The notes under the pieces were generated by a model, which had not been told where the DNA came from, made no database searches, and saw only the letters and a program-made list of their open reading frames with translations. Position numbers and translations under genes: made by a program. A stretch of 64,000 bases of DNA from Methylomonas subterranea (lineage in GTDB: Bacteria; Pseudomonadota; Gammaproteobacteria; Methylococcales; Methylomonadaceae). This document shows, in pieces, positions 1 through 8,502 of this stretch. The stretch is taken from assembly GCF_024505185.1 (NCBI RefSeq), contig NZ_JANIBJ010000021.1, positions 22,933-86,932 of the forward strand, written 5' to 3'. Numbering within the stretch: position 1 is the first letter of the stretch; each line of letters begins with the position of its first letter.

Positions 1-1
1 C

Positions 2-1096
2 GTGGTGTTGATCGGCGGCGCGCCGGGCGCCGGCAAAAGCACTATCCTGTTGCAAGCCATCGCCCATATCGCCGAGCGGCTGCCAGTGCTGTATGTGTCC
101 GGCGAGGAATCGTTGCAGCAAATTGCCGAACGCGCCCAACGGCTGGGATTGAAAACCGCCGGCATCAAAATGCTGGCGGAAACCTCGGTACAGCAGATTT
201 GCCAGGTATTGGACGAGGAACAACCCAAGGTGGTCATCATCGACTCGATTCAGGTCATGTACACGGCCGATTCGGATTCGGCGCCCGGCTCGGTGTCGCA
301 GGTGCGGGAATCGGCCAGCTATTTGACCCAGTACGCCAAACGCAGTGGGGTGTCGTTTTTTATGGTCGGCCACGTCACCAAGGACCAGTCGCTGGCCGGG
401 CCGATGACACTGAGCCACATCGTCGACGCCCAAGTGGTGCTGTCGTCCACCGACGACTCGCGCTTCCGGGTATTGCGGGCCGATAAAAACCGTTTCGGCA
501 GCGTCGGCGAACTGGGCTTTTTTGCGATGGAAAGCAGCGGTTTGAAGGAAGTGAAAAATCCGTCGGCGATGTTTTTATCCCGCGCCGAAAAACCCTCGCC
601 CGGCAGCGTGGTGACGGTGTTGTGGGAAGGCACCCGGCCCTTGCTGGTGGAAATCCAGGCCCTGGTCACCGAAAGCCAGTACGGCAATCCGCGCCGGCTG
701 GCGGTAGGTTTGGACCAGAACCGGCTGGCCATGCTGTTGGCTGTATTGTCGCGCCACGGCGGCATTTTCACCGGCAACGACGAGATTTACGCCAACGTGG
801 TGGGCGGCATCAAGGTATCGGAAACCAGCACCGATCTGGCGATTATGGTCGGCGTGGTATCCAGCCTGCGCGACCGCATCATTCCCTACGACACGGTATT
901 TTTCGGCGAAGTGGGTTTAAACGGCGAAATCCGCCCGGTCGCCAACGGCCACGCCCGCCTCAACGAAGCCGCCAAGCACGGTTTCAAAAAAGCCGTCATC
1001 CCGAAAAGCAACAAACCCAAGGACGGCGTGAAGAATCTGCAGATTCATGCGGTCAGCAATATTCAGGAAGCGCTGGCGGTATTGAACGATTTATAA
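2..1096 (+). CDS. radA: DNA repair protein RadA, 5' end cut by the window
   Basis: RadA is a RecA-like ATPase that helps process branched recombination intermediates in the cytoplasm. The visible part starts just before the Walker A motif (GGAPGAGKST, about residues 5-14 here) and keeps the RadA hallmark KNRFG (DKNRFG, about residue 162). A Lon-protease-like C-terminal domain follows, with GEVGLNGEIRPV. The N-terminal zinc finger (CxxC...CxxC) must lie upstream of base 1, so roughly 90 residues are missing and the true start is not visible. The stop at 1094-1096 overlaps the stop of the convergent gene by six bases. Family assignment is very secure. Confidence 0.95.
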   Translation: MVLIGGAPGAGKSTILLQAIAHIAERLPVLYVSGEESLQQIAERAQRLGLKTAGIKMLAETSVQQICQVLDEEQPKVVIIDSIQVMYTADSDSAPGSVSQVRESASYLTQYAKRSGVSFFMVGHVTKDQSLAGPMTLSHIVDAQVVLSSTDDSRFRVLRADKNRFGSVGELGFFAMESSGLKEVKNPSAMFLSRAEKPSPGSVVTVLWEGTRPLLVEIQALVTESQYGNPRRLAVGLDQNRLAMLLAVLSRHGGIFTGNDEIYANVVGGIKVSETSTDLAIMVGVVSSLRDRIIPYDTVFFGEVGLNGEIRPVANGHARLNEAAKHGFKKAVIPKSNKPKDGVKNLQIHAVSNIQEALAVLNDL

Positions 1097-2653
1097 AAAC
1101 AGCAACTCCGGCGCGATGCGTTGCATGAATACCTTGCGGTATTCCTCAGCCTTGCGCACCTGCATGCTTTCCAGCGGATTGTAATCGTCGGTAATCAGGA
1201 TGCCGGCACTGTCGTCCATGACATGGGCATGATCCAGCAGCCATTGGGCGTATTTGTCCGGATTGCCGCTGTCCAGCACTATCGGCCCATTGGAGGCCAA
1301 AAAGATGAAATCGGTAAATTCGGCTTTTTCAGTGATGTAGACACTGACTTCCGGCAAGACGCTTTTGAGGGTTTTGTAGACGGACGCCACCGCCTCGGCA
1401 CCCTCTCCATGGGTATAGCCGACGTAATTCAAGGCCAGCACGCCCTGGTTTTTCAATAGGCCCTTGAGTTCCCGCAGCATTTCCACCGTCAGCAAATGGG
1501 TGGGCTCGGAGCCGCCGGTAAAACAATCGTGGATAACAAAGTCGTACTGCTTTTTTAGCTTGGTGACTTCGTAGCGGGCATCGCCGACGATGAAATCGCC
1601 GGTTGGCTTGAAATGAAAATAGTCCAGCGCGGCGGAAGCCACGGCCGGATCGATTTCCATGGTGTCGGTGGTCAACCCGCGCGATTTAAGATCCCTGGCC
1701 ACATGGCCGCCGCCCAAGCCGATCAGCAAGGCATCAGTGGCTTGCGGACGAAACAGCGGCAGCCCGCTCAAAACCGCTTGATAGCTCAACAGGCTGCGGC
1801 CGTGTTCTAGCTCGACCGCGCTGAGTACCGACGAGTCGGACAGCAGCAAGCGATAGCCGTGATGCAAATCGTCGACCACCCGCACCCAGCCGTAAACGCT
1901 TTCCTCCGCGTGTACCACCTTAAAACCCTTGCCCGCCGCATGCGGGGTGGCATAGCCATTCGCACTCAGCAGACCGACCGCAATACCGATCAGCCATAAG
2001 GGCAAAGCAGCCGATGCCTTGTTGAAACCGGCCCTGTCCCGCCACATCAATGGCAAGGCCCACGCAAACAGCAGCAAACTCAAGGAGAATATGATGGCGC
2101 GGGTACCAAACAGCGGCAGCAGATAAAAGCCCAGCACTAACGTTGCCACCACGCTGCCCAGGGTACTGACGGCATATACCGAACCCACCGCCCTGCCCAC
2201 GCCGCGCAAATCCCGCGTGGCCAGCTTGATCGCAAACGGCCCCACCATGGCCAGGGCCGTCAACGGTGCGCTGAATAACAGCAAGGCGCTGGCGAACGCG
2301 CCGGCCCGTATTCCCATAAGGTTGGTCAACTGCATGACCGGCGCGCTGACGAAGGGAATCACCACCGTGGTCAGGGACGCCAGGGCAAAGATGTGCGCCA
2401 GCCGAATGCGCGGGTAACGGTCGGCCAGAAATCCGCCCAGATAGTAACCGGTGGCCAAGGCGATCATGGTGACTGCTATCAGCGAAGACCATACGTGCAG
2501 ACTGACGCCGTAATACGGAGCGATGATGCGGGTGCCGAGCAGTTCCAGTATCATCACCGCGCCGCCGCCGCAGGTTACGGTTGCCAGCAACCCGGCCTTG
2601 CCTATGGCCACCGTTTCAGGAAAAGATTTTTTGGACATGGTTGTTTTCAACAC
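1091..2653 (-). CDS. Membrane-fused spermidine synthase-like protein
   Basis: The first ~240 residues hold about seven or eight hydrophobic segments. The second half is a SAM-dependent, spermidine-synthase-like Rossmann domain with a nucleotide loop (LLIGLGGGHVARDL), an acidic strand end (DTMEIDP) and a DCFTGG segment where polyamine synthases carry catalytic residues. This is the architecture of the 'fused MFS/spermidine synthase' family, whose substrate is usually unknown, so polyamine synthesis should not be assumed. The start could be at 2653 or at the Met five codons later (2638); neither has a good ribosome binding site. It is convergent with radA and lies behind the terminator of the PEP-CTERM gene, so it probably has its own promoter. 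Confidence 0.85.
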   Translation of the reverse strand: MLKTTMSKKSFPETVAIGKAGLLATVTCGGGAVMILELLGTRIIAPYYGVSLHVWSSLIAVTMIALATGYYLGGFLADRYPRIRLAHIFALASLTTVVIPFVSAPVMQLTNLMGIRAGAFASALLLFSAPLTALAMVGPFAIKLATRDLRGVGRAVGSVYAVSTLGSVVATLVLGFYLLPLFGTRAIIFSLSLLLFAWALPLMWRDRAGFNKASAALPLWLIGIAVGLLSANGYATPHAAGKGFKVVHAEESVYGWVRVVDDLHHGYRLLLSDSSVLSAVELEHGRSLLSYQAVLSGLPLFRPQATDALLIGLGGGHVARDLKSRGLTTDTMEIDPAVASAALDYFHFKPTGDFIVGDARYEVTKLKKQYDFVIHDCFTGGSEPTHLLTVEMLRELKGLLKNQGVLALNYVGYTHGEGAEAVASVYKTLKSVLPEVSVYITEKAEFTDFIFLASNGPIVLDSGNPDKYAQWLLDHAHVMDDSAGILITDDYNPLESMQVRKAEEYRKVFMQRIAPELLFL

Positions 2654-2654
2654 T

Positions 2655-2704
2655 GTAAAAATGAAAACACCCCCGGCCCGCTTCCAATTTGCGTTCCGGG
2701 GGTG
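2655..2704 (-). terminator. Rho-independent terminator of the PEP-CTERM gene
   Basis: On the minus strand a 9-bp perfect stem (arms 2696-2704 and 2668-2676, CACCCCCGG with CCGGGGGTG) is followed by a T-rich run (TTTTCATTTTT). It lies about 107 bp beyond the stop of the PEP-CTERM gene and just upstream of the spermidine-synthase-like gene. Confidence 0.8.
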
Positions 2705-2810
2705 ATAAAGGCGTCCCAGCCTTACGGGCTTCCTGATCCGCTTCCCGCCTTCGCCATCCTGGCTGATGCGGGAATTATTCCAATATGGGCAAATACCTTA
2801 ACCCAAGCGT

Positions 2811-3587
2811 TCAAGCCGCCAATTGTTTACGGCGGCCGAAACCGATCAGACCGGCCATGGCGCTACCGAACAGCCAAACCGCGCCGGGCACCGGCACCGG
2901 TTGCACTGCGGCTGCCGCCGCGGCAAGGGACTGCACACCCAAATAGGCAACGATGCCATAAGTACCGTCGTTCAACAGTGTTATGCCATCGGTGTCATAA
3001 ATAGGCGCAGATGCACCGCCAACCGCCAAGGTATATTCGCCCGCTTTCAAGAAGTAGTTGGTCAAATATTCTGGCAAATACGCAGAATTTGAATCGTTTT
3101 TGCTGGTGATGTATTTGATGGTATTAACTTGGCCGCCGTTGTTACCCATGGTGGTATCACCCAATGCGTTGAAAAGGCCATTGAAATTAACGGAATCAAA
3201 GTTGTTGACTGGCGCATTTTCGTATGAACTTGCAGGCACTAAACCACTGTACAAGCTAAACCCGACATTTAGCGAGCCAACTGAAGTGAACGTAGGTGCG
3301 GAAGCGCTTTGTACCCCAGCGCCATTAAAGTTGGGAAAAGTGCCCGCACCGGTGGCCGCTACAAAAATATCAACAAAAGAATCTTCCGCTAAAGTGAAAT
3401 TAAACCAACGGATATCATGGCTGTTGCCCAAGGTAGGTTCTGTACCTTGAAACCAACCAAAATCACTAGTCACCGAAGCAACAAACGGATTCATAACATC
3501 TAAACTTCTGTAACCTACGTGCGCATTGGCTTGGGTAGCGAATGCCATCCCAAACAATACGACAGCCGCCGCGATAATATTTTTCAT
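2811..3587 (-). CDS. PEP-CTERM sorting-domain exported protein
   Basis: An exported protein of 258 residues with an N-terminal signal peptide (MKNIIAAAVVLFGMAFA, cut near ANA-HVG). The C-terminal sorting tail consists of VPVPGAVWLFGSA, a hydrophobic stretch (MAGLIGFG) and the basic end RRKQLAA. This is the VPxPGAVWLFGSA variant of PEP-CTERM, recognised by exosortase-type transpeptidases, and it points to a surface or matrix role. The middle part is rich in Asn, Gly and Ser and carries no catalytic motif I recognise. No exosortase gene lies in the window. The upstream leader carries a probable cyclic-di-GMP riboswitch (3676-3770). A run of alanines (SLAAAAAAVQP) links the body to the tail. Confidence 0.9.
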   Translation of the reverse strand: MKNIIAAAVVLFGMAFATQANAHVGYRSLDVMNPFVASVTSDFGWFQGTEPTLGNSHDIRWFNFTLAEDSFVDIFVAATGAGTFPNFNGAGVQSASAPTFTSVGSLNVGFSLYSGLVPASSYENAPVNNFDSVNFNGLFNALGDTTMGNNGGQVNTIKYITSKNDSNSAYLPEYLTNYFLKAGEYTLAVGGASAPIYDTDGITLLNDGTYGIVAYLGVQSLAAAAAAVQPVPVPGAVWLFGSAMAGLIGFGRRKQLAA

Positions 3588-3675
3588 AAATTCAATCCTC
3601 TTTTACTGTTTAATTATTGATATTTAACAGCAATGCTCTCAGCGCTTCCCTTGAAAATAGTGTAGTCGCTTCGAT

Positions 3676-3770
3676 CCTCCCCATCACTATAGGAGGCAGC
3701 CCGGCCTTCTTGTTTTTTGTCAAGAACCGTAGCTTTCCGAACCCGCCTCGCAACGGGAGTGGCAACATTG
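3676..3770 (-). ncRNA. Probable cyclic-di-GMP-I (GEMM-I) riboswitch in the PEP-CTERM leader
   Basis: Read on the minus strand, a 6-bp stem (CCCGTT with GGCGGG, 3752-3757 and 3742-3747) is capped by a GNRA loop (GCGA). It is followed by the joining segment TTCGGAAAGC, then a P3-like arm (ACGGTTCTTG with CAAGAAGGCCGG) and GGGCTGCC. This spacing matches the class I aptamer, where P2 has a GNRA loop followed by GACGCAAAGCC and the 3' side ends GGCCGGGTTGCC. A further hairpin follows (CCTCC...GGAGG, 3692-3696 and 3676-3680). The 5' strand reads TTGCCACT rather than the usual GGCAAA, so it is a divergent copy or I have misplaced its edge. It ends about 90 bp before the start codon. Confidence 0.5.
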
Positions 3771-4227
3771 AATCAGGTTAAATCCCACTTCAAAAGCAGG
3801 TTTGATTTACGGCTTTTAAAGCCGTCCCTACCGAGACCTGAAACAACGAAAGTCTGAATACAATATCCGGACCACTTATCTAAAACCATAACTCTTTCAT
3901 ATTATTAAATATTTCACTAATATACCGAATCAATAACATCTTAATTAAGCTATGTTATTTGCCACATCTGTTTTAGGTGTTTTCGCTTGCGGCCCGATGT
4001 TCAATTTCATGGTTCCGACTCGCATCCATTACCTGGAATTTTCGTTATTGCGGGTAAGAAAAATCCCAGGTAGATTATGTGCGTTTGACCTACCGTATGA
4101 AAAATGAAAGACGCAACAGTCACCGCTTGTAAAGCGGCAACCATGGTGGGCGGGTACGGATATCCGGCTTACGGCTGAAGCTGCAACCCGGAATAATCAG
4201 GAAGCGCAATAAAATTTAAGGAGAAAA
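3771..4227. other. AT-rich intergenic stretch, no gene seen
   Basis: No convincing reading frame. It holds a 17-bp palindrome (ACGGCTTTTAAAGCCGT, 3809-3825) on the promoter side of the riboswitch, and the region must carry the divergent promoters for the PEP-CTERM gene and the small membrane protein. A good AAGGAG site sits at the right end, just before 4228. Confidence 0.5.
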
Positions 4228-4527
4228 ATGCAAAAAGATAGCAACATGCCACTTTGGGTTTTTTTGGCATTTTCAAGTATAGAAACCCGCCGCGCCGCCT
4301 TGCTGTTAATCTGGAGCAGTTTATTGTTTACGGTTTACTGCATTCCGTGGGTTATTTATTACGAAAACCCCTGGGTAGCCAGACTGTTTTTAATCGACGA
4401 TTGGGAATGGTTTGCGATGATGGTGCCTATGACGCTTTGGTATTGGCTGAGCATGAAATGGGTGGATAAAAATCGCGGCTGGAATGTGGCGATGGTGGAA
4501 AACGTTAAAATTCGCCGCACCGAATGA
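4228..4527 (+). CDS. Small two-helix membrane protein, function unknown
   Basis: A 99-residue protein with a strong AAGGAG ribosome binding site seven bases before the ATG. Two likely membrane segments are visible, about residues 23-44 (LLLIWSSLLFTVYCIPWVIYY) and 53-74 (LIDDWEWFAMMVPMTLWYWL). The protein is unusually rich in Trp and Tyr, and a basic tail (VENVKIRRTE) would face the cytoplasm. I do not recognise a family. It is a single-gene unit, closed by the palindromic terminator that begins seven bases after its stop. Confidence 0.75.
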   Translation: MQKDSNMPLWVFLAFSSIETRRAALLLIWSSLLFTVYCIPWVIYYENPWVARLFLIDDWEWFAMMVPMTLWYWLSMKWVDKNRGWNVAMVENVKIRRTE

Positions 4528-4533
4528 TTCGCT

Positions 4534-4561
4534 ACCCGTCCGCGACCGGTCGCGGACGGGT
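4534..4561. terminator. Perfect 28-bp palindrome between convergent genes
   Basis: Two 14-base arms (ACCCGTCCGCGACC and GGTCGCGGACGGGT) abut with no spacer, centred between 4547 and 4548. The element lies exactly between the stop of the small membrane gene and the stop of the PilZ gene, so it can act in both directions. It has no T-run, which leaves rho-independent termination less certain. Confidence 0.55.
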
Positions 4562-4938
4562 CATTTGGGCGATATGCCGCACAACGCATCCAATTCCCGG
4601 CCGAGCAACTCGCTATCCCCCGAATTCAGCTCAACCAGCCGGCGTAAATTGGTAATGCTGTCGATATCGATATGCTCGCATTTGAAGCCGATTTGACTGC
4701 CGACTCCGTGACTGATTTTTAGCGCCATGCCGATCAGCACGGTATCGGACAATTTCAACAGCAATTGGTAGGACTGGCTTTCATTCGCGGGCCAGGGTTT
4801 TTCAAATTCCAGCAGACAACCTTTAAGCGAGATGTCGACCACTCTGCAGGGTATTTGAGCGTCGCCGTCCGCCAACACCGCTTCGGCGTTATATAAAACC
4901 CGCTGATATTGTCTTTTTTCCCGCTCGCTTTCCGCCAT
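4561..4938 (-). CDS. PilZ-domain cyclic-di-GMP receptor
   Basis: A 125-residue single-domain PilZ protein. The two cyclic-di-GMP-binding elements are present: the RxxxR motif (RQYQR, about residues 9-13) and the D/NxSxxG motif (DISLKGC, about residues 35-41). PilZ proteins of this size act as small cytosolic adaptors controlling motility or exopolysaccharide output. It lies six bases downstream of the FHA gene and is probably co-transcribed with it. The partner is unknown. Together with the riboswitch about 0.8 kb away it suggests that cyclic-di-GMP is used in this organism. Confidence 0.9.
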   Translation of the reverse strand: MAESEREKRQYQRVLYNAEAVLADGDAQIPCRVVDISLKGCLLEFEKPWPANESQSYQLLLKLSDTVLIGMALKISHGVGSQIGFKCEHIDIDSITNLRRLVELNSGDSELLGRELDALCGISPK

Positions 4939-4944
4939 CGAGCC

Positions 4945-5592
4945 TTACTCCAAAAAGAATTGCATCGGGGTTTTGTCGACCTCGATGATGTCGTTATGCT
5001 GCAACAATACAGTATTTTCTCCCAAGGGCTGTTTGTTGACAGCCAAACCGTGGTGACCCTGCAGCGCCGAAACGTAATAACCATCCTTGCGCCTGGCAAT
5101 CACTATGACGCCCGCGCCTTCATGTCCAAGGCGGGTCATGGCCTTTTTCAGCGGCAAGATGCGGCCGATATGCGGGCCGTCCATGATCTGCAAATTGGCG
5201 TCCTGCTGTTTGGCGGCCGCTTCCAGTTTTTGGTTAAGCGCATGCACATCGGCGTCGCGCGAAAAGCTTGCCGGTGCCGCGGCGGGCTCTGCATCCAGGA
5301 AGGATTCGGTCAGGGTGTATACGATGTAATGCTTGCCGACATTGATGACGTCGTTGTTTTGCAGGCTCCATTCCTTGGTGGCTTGATTATTGATCAGCAA
5401 GGGGAATTTTTCATTCAGTTGCTTGACGATGCAAGCACCATCCTTGATGATGACCACGGCATGCGCGGGCGCCACCGCCAAGCTGTCAACCACGATTTCA
5501 TTGGTTTCGTCGCGACCGATATGAATCACCCCGGCATCGTATATGCCTGAATGAATGGGTTTATCTTTGAAATAGAGGGTGAATTTTGCCAT
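4945..5592 (-). CDS. Protein with two FHA domains
   Basis: A 215-residue cytosolic protein with an N-terminal FHA fold (GVIHIGRDETNEIVV, then AHAVV, about residues 21-47). A second, more divergent FHA-like repeat occupies about residues 133-213 (DGPHIGRILPLKKAMTRLG, GLAVNKQPLG, HNDIIEV). A linker rich in Ala and Pro joins them. FHA domains bind phosphothreonine peptides, but the second copy lacks the GR...S...H signature, so it may only be structural. It is the first gene of a two-gene unit with the PilZ gene. No Ser/Thr kinase is visible nearby. Confidence 0.85.
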   Translation of the reverse strand: MAKFTLYFKDKPIHSGIYDAGVIHIGRDETNEIVVDSLAVAPAHAVVIIKDGACIVKQLNEKFPLLINNQATKEWSLQNNDVINVGKHYIVYTLTESFLDAEPAAAPASFSRDADVHALNQKLEAAAKQQDANLQIMDGPHIGRILPLKKAMTRLGHEGAGVIVIARRKDGYYVSALQGHHGLAVNKQPLGENTVLLQHNDIIEVDKTPMQFFLE

Positions 5593-5632
5593 TACTGTTA
5601 TCTAGGATTCCCTGCGACCGGATTGTAGTATA

Positions 5633-5680
5633 GACGTTGAAACGTCACTTGCCGATTTCTTGAAAATTATTTTCAACGTC
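5633..5680. promoter_or_regulatory. Inverted repeat between the FHA gene and pta
   Basis: Perfect 10-base arms (GACGTTGAAA at 5633-5642 and TTTCAACGTC at 5671-5680) are separated by 28 bases. The octamer AACGTCAC also occurs twice in direct orientation (5641 and 5675). It lies in the 217-bp divergent gap and could be an operator or a leader hairpin. No regulator can be assigned. Confidence 0.35.
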
Positions 5681-5809
5681 ACATATTCAAAGCCATAGTG
5701 TAGCTGCTCCAGCCCTTTTGACTCCAATCCGCTGACGGTTTGCCCGGCAAGGGTATTTAAACCTCCCGCATTTACAGTAGAATCAAGCCACCACAACGGC
5801 CCGGTAACG

Positions 5810-7942
5810 ATGATGAACACATCCAGCCCAATGATCGAACAGCAATCGTTGATTTCCCAGAATATCTATATTACCGGCACCGACAGAAATAGCGGCAAAT
5901 CCATCATTATGTTGGCGATTATGGAGATGCTGACCGGCCATGCCGGCAAGGTCGGCTTTTTTCGTCCCATCATTCAATCCGGCGACAAACTGGACGAGTT
6001 GATTCAGTTTATCCAGTTCCGTTATCAATTGGACCTGCCCTACGAAGCCATGTACGGCTGCAAGAGCCAGGAGGCCAGCGAATTACTGGCCACCGAGCAA
6101 TACGACGAACTGCATAAAATCATTCTGGCCAAATATCGGGCATTGAAAGCCAGCCGGGAACACGTGTTGTGCATAGGCTCCGATTACCGGCACGGCGACT
6201 CGATGTTTGAATTCGATTTTAACGCCCAGGTTGCCAATAACCTGGATTGTCTGATGCTGCCGGTTATACCCGGCGGCGGACTGGACAATTTGCAGTTGTT
6301 AAACAATCTGGCCAGCCTGAAACTAGAATTGCACGAGCACGATAACGCGGTACTGGCGGTGGCGATCAATGGCGTGGCATCCACCCAAGTGGAAACCTTG
6401 CGGGCCGGTTTGAATCAGGCCGGCGATTTCCCGATCTACGTGGTGCCGGCGGAACCGTCGCTGGAAAAACCCACCTTGGGCAATATCGCCCAGGCCCTCG
6501 GCGCCAAACTGTTTTCCTCCGACAACAATGCGCTCGGCCGCGAGATCCACCATTACAAAGTCGCGGCCATGCTGGTGCCGGATTTTCTGGACTATGTGCA
6601 GGCCGGGGATTTGATCATCACGCCCGGCGATCGCGCCGACATCATTCTGGCCAGCCTGCTGACCTATCACTCCACCAATTATCCGCAAATTTCCGGATTG
6701 TTGCTGACCGGCCACCAGGAACCCGCGCCGCAGGTACAGGCCTTGATCGACGGCCTGGGTGATCTGCCCTTCGCCGTGCTGGGTGTGGACACCGACACCT
6801 TCACCACCGCTATGCAAGTCAGCCAAATACCGGCCCGCCTGCATTCGCAAGACGACAGAAAAATCGCCAAGGCCCTGGGTTTGGTGGAAAACAACATCGA
6901 CATGAGCGAACTGCGCCAGCGACTGTTGGCCAAGGCCAGCCATAAAATGACGCCGCTGATGTTCGAATACGACATGCTGCAACGGGCCAAGGCCCGCAAG
7001 CAGCACATCGTGTTGCCGGAAGGCACGGAGGAACGCATTTTAAGGGCGGCGGAAATTTTGCTGCTGCGCGACGTGGTCAGAATCACCTTGCTGGGCAATG
7101 AAGCGGAAATCCGCCAAAAAATTCAGGCCCTGGCGCTGAAGTTGCCGGATGTAGACGTCATAGACCCCATGACCTCCGAACTGCGACCGCTATTCGCCCA
7201 AGCCTATTACGAAGCCCGCAAGCATAAAAACGTCATTTACGCCACCGCATTCGATCTGATGGGCGACGTCAGTTATTTCGGCACGCTGATGATACACCTG
7301 GGCTTCGCCAACGGCATGGTGTCCGGCGCGGTTCACTCGACTCAGCACACCATTAGGCCGGCTTTCGAAATCATCAAAACCAAACCCGGCGCATCCATCG
7401 TCTCCAGCATATTTTTCATGTGCCTGGAAGACCGGGTGCTGGTCTACGGCGATTGCGCGGTCAACCCCAATCCCAATGCCGAAGAACTGGCCGCCATTGC
7501 CATCAGCGCCGCCGATACCGCCAGAGAATTCAACATCGAGCCGTTGGTCGCGATGCTGTCCTATTCCACCGGCGACTCCGGCAAGGGCGAAGCGGTCGAC
7601 AAGGTCCGCGAGGCGGTCAGAATCGCCCGCGAGCTGCGGCCGGATTTGAAACTGGAAGGCCCCATGCAATACGACGCGGCGGTAGACTCCGGTGTTGCCA
7701 AAACCAAGTTGCCGGGCAGCGAAGTGGCCGGCCGGGCTACCGTGTTTATCTTTCCGGACCTGAATACCGGCAATAACACTTACAAGGCAGTGCAACGTTC
7801 GTCCGGCGCCATCGCGGTGGGACCGATATTGCAAGGCCTCAACAAACCCGTCAACGATTTGAGCCGGGGTTGCACGGTAGCCGATATCGTCAACACCGTT
7901 ATCATTACCGCCATACAGGCCCAGGAAAGCGACGCCCCATGA
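5810..7942 (+). CDS. pta: Phosphate acetyltransferase, long form
   Basis: Interconverts acetyl-CoA and acetyl phosphate in the cytoplasm. At 710 residues it is the long proteobacterial form. A P-loop BioD-like N-terminal domain (IYITGTDRNSGKS, about residues 18-30) is followed by a DRTGG-type middle domain and the catalytic PTA_PTB domain. The latter begins near residue 398 (IVLPEGTEERILRAAEILL) and contains SYSTGDSGKG and the substrate loop SGAVHSTQHT. It is the first gene of a run with ackA and is translationally coupled (ATGA) to the next gene. A Met eight codons in (Pro-Met-Ile-Glu) is an alternative start. Confidence 0.95.
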   Translation: MMNTSSPMIEQQSLISQNIYITGTDRNSGKSIIMLAIMEMLTGHAGKVGFFRPIIQSGDKLDELIQFIQFRYQLDLPYEAMYGCKSQEASELLATEQYDELHKIILAKYRALKASREHVLCIGSDYRHGDSMFEFDFNAQVANNLDCLMLPVIPGGGLDNLQLLNNLASLKLELHEHDNAVLAVAINGVASTQVETLRAGLNQAGDFPIYVVPAEPSLEKPTLGNIAQALGAKLFSSDNNALGREIHHYKVAAMLVPDFLDYVQAGDLIITPGDRADIILASLLTYHSTNYPQISGLLLTGHQEPAPQVQALIDGLGDLPFAVLGVDTDTFTTAMQVSQIPARLHSQDDRKIAKALGLVENNIDMSELRQRLLAKASHKMTPLMFEYDMLQRAKARKQHIVLPEGTEERILRAAEILLLRDVVRITLLGNEAEIRQKIQALALKLPDVDVIDPMTSELRPLFAQAYYEARKHKNVIYATAFDLMGDVSYFGTLMIHLGFANGMVSGAVHSTQHTIRPAFEIIKTKPGASIVSSIFFMCLEDRVLVYGDCAVNPNPNAEELAAIAISAADTAREFNIEPLVAMLSYSTGDSGKGEAVDKVREAVRIARELRPDLKLEGPMQYDAAVDSGVAKTKLPGSEVAGRATVFIFPDLNTGNNTYKAVQRSSGAIAVGPILQGLNKPVNDLSRGCTVADIVNTVIITAIQAQESDAP

Positions 7943-8466
7943 TGAAACGCTTATGCGCTGCTCTGCTGTGCGGCTTGATCTGCCCGAGTTTGCCCGCCGA
8001 GACCCGCATCGCCATCCTGGATTTCGAACTCAAGGATCTGACGCTGGCCCCCGGCATTCCGGCCGAACTCGAACGCACCGCCGCCATACGACCCTTATTG
8101 ACCGAGGAACTGGCGTCCGCCGGCTACAGCATCGTTTCCATACCGCCTAGCGTCCAACAGGCCGCCAACGCCGGCGCGGGCTATTTGTTCGACCATGCCG
8201 ACGCGGCGGCCGACCTGGGCCGACAATTCGAGGCCGATTTCGTTTTGGTGGGACGCCTGCATAAACCCAGTTTTCTGTTCGCTTACCTGATGGGACATTT
8301 GGTGAGGGTTGCCGACCGCCGCTTGATAGGCAACTTCATCACCGAGTCCAAGGGTCCCGGCAAGCAGCTGGTTGTCAAGGCCGTGGAGACCTTGGCCGAC
8401 AAAATAGACGGCGCGCTGGAAAACCGTTACAGTCCGCCGCCGCCCGGCAGCTCGAAAATCCGCTGA
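7939..8466 (+). CDS. Small secreted protein, DUF2380-like
   Basis: Begins at an ATG overlapping the pta stop (ATGATG, the first ATG at 7939), giving 175 residues. A signal peptide is visible (MKRLCAALLCGLICPSLPAE). The mature part opens with TRIAILDFELKDLTLAPG and contains AELERTAAIRPLLTEELASAGY. This resembles the DUF2380/DUF3280 group of periplasmic proteins found in methylotrophs, though I cannot separate the two by eye. It ends with a Pro-rich tail. Its placement between pta and ackA is unusual, as the two enzyme genes normally adjoin. No catalytic residue is apparent. Confidence 0.75.
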   Translation: MMKRLCAALLCGLICPSLPAETRIAILDFELKDLTLAPGIPAELERTAAIRPLLTEELASAGYSIVSIPPSVQQAANAGAGYLFDHADAAADLGRQFEADFVLVGRLHKPSFLFAYLMGHLVRVADRRLIGNFITESKGPGKQLVVKAVETLADKIDGALENRYSPPPPGSSKIR

Positions 8467-8502
8467 CGCCCCAAAGCATACAATCGAACCCAACCCATCC
8501 GC

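Noticed and set aside
3640..3660. Sigma-54 promoter before the PEP-CTERM gene
   Set aside because: A TTGCT box exists on the minus strand, but GG is absent at the required distance.
5602..5820. 72-codon open frame upstream of pta
   Set aside because: No binding site or family signal. It lies over the regulatory inverted repeat.
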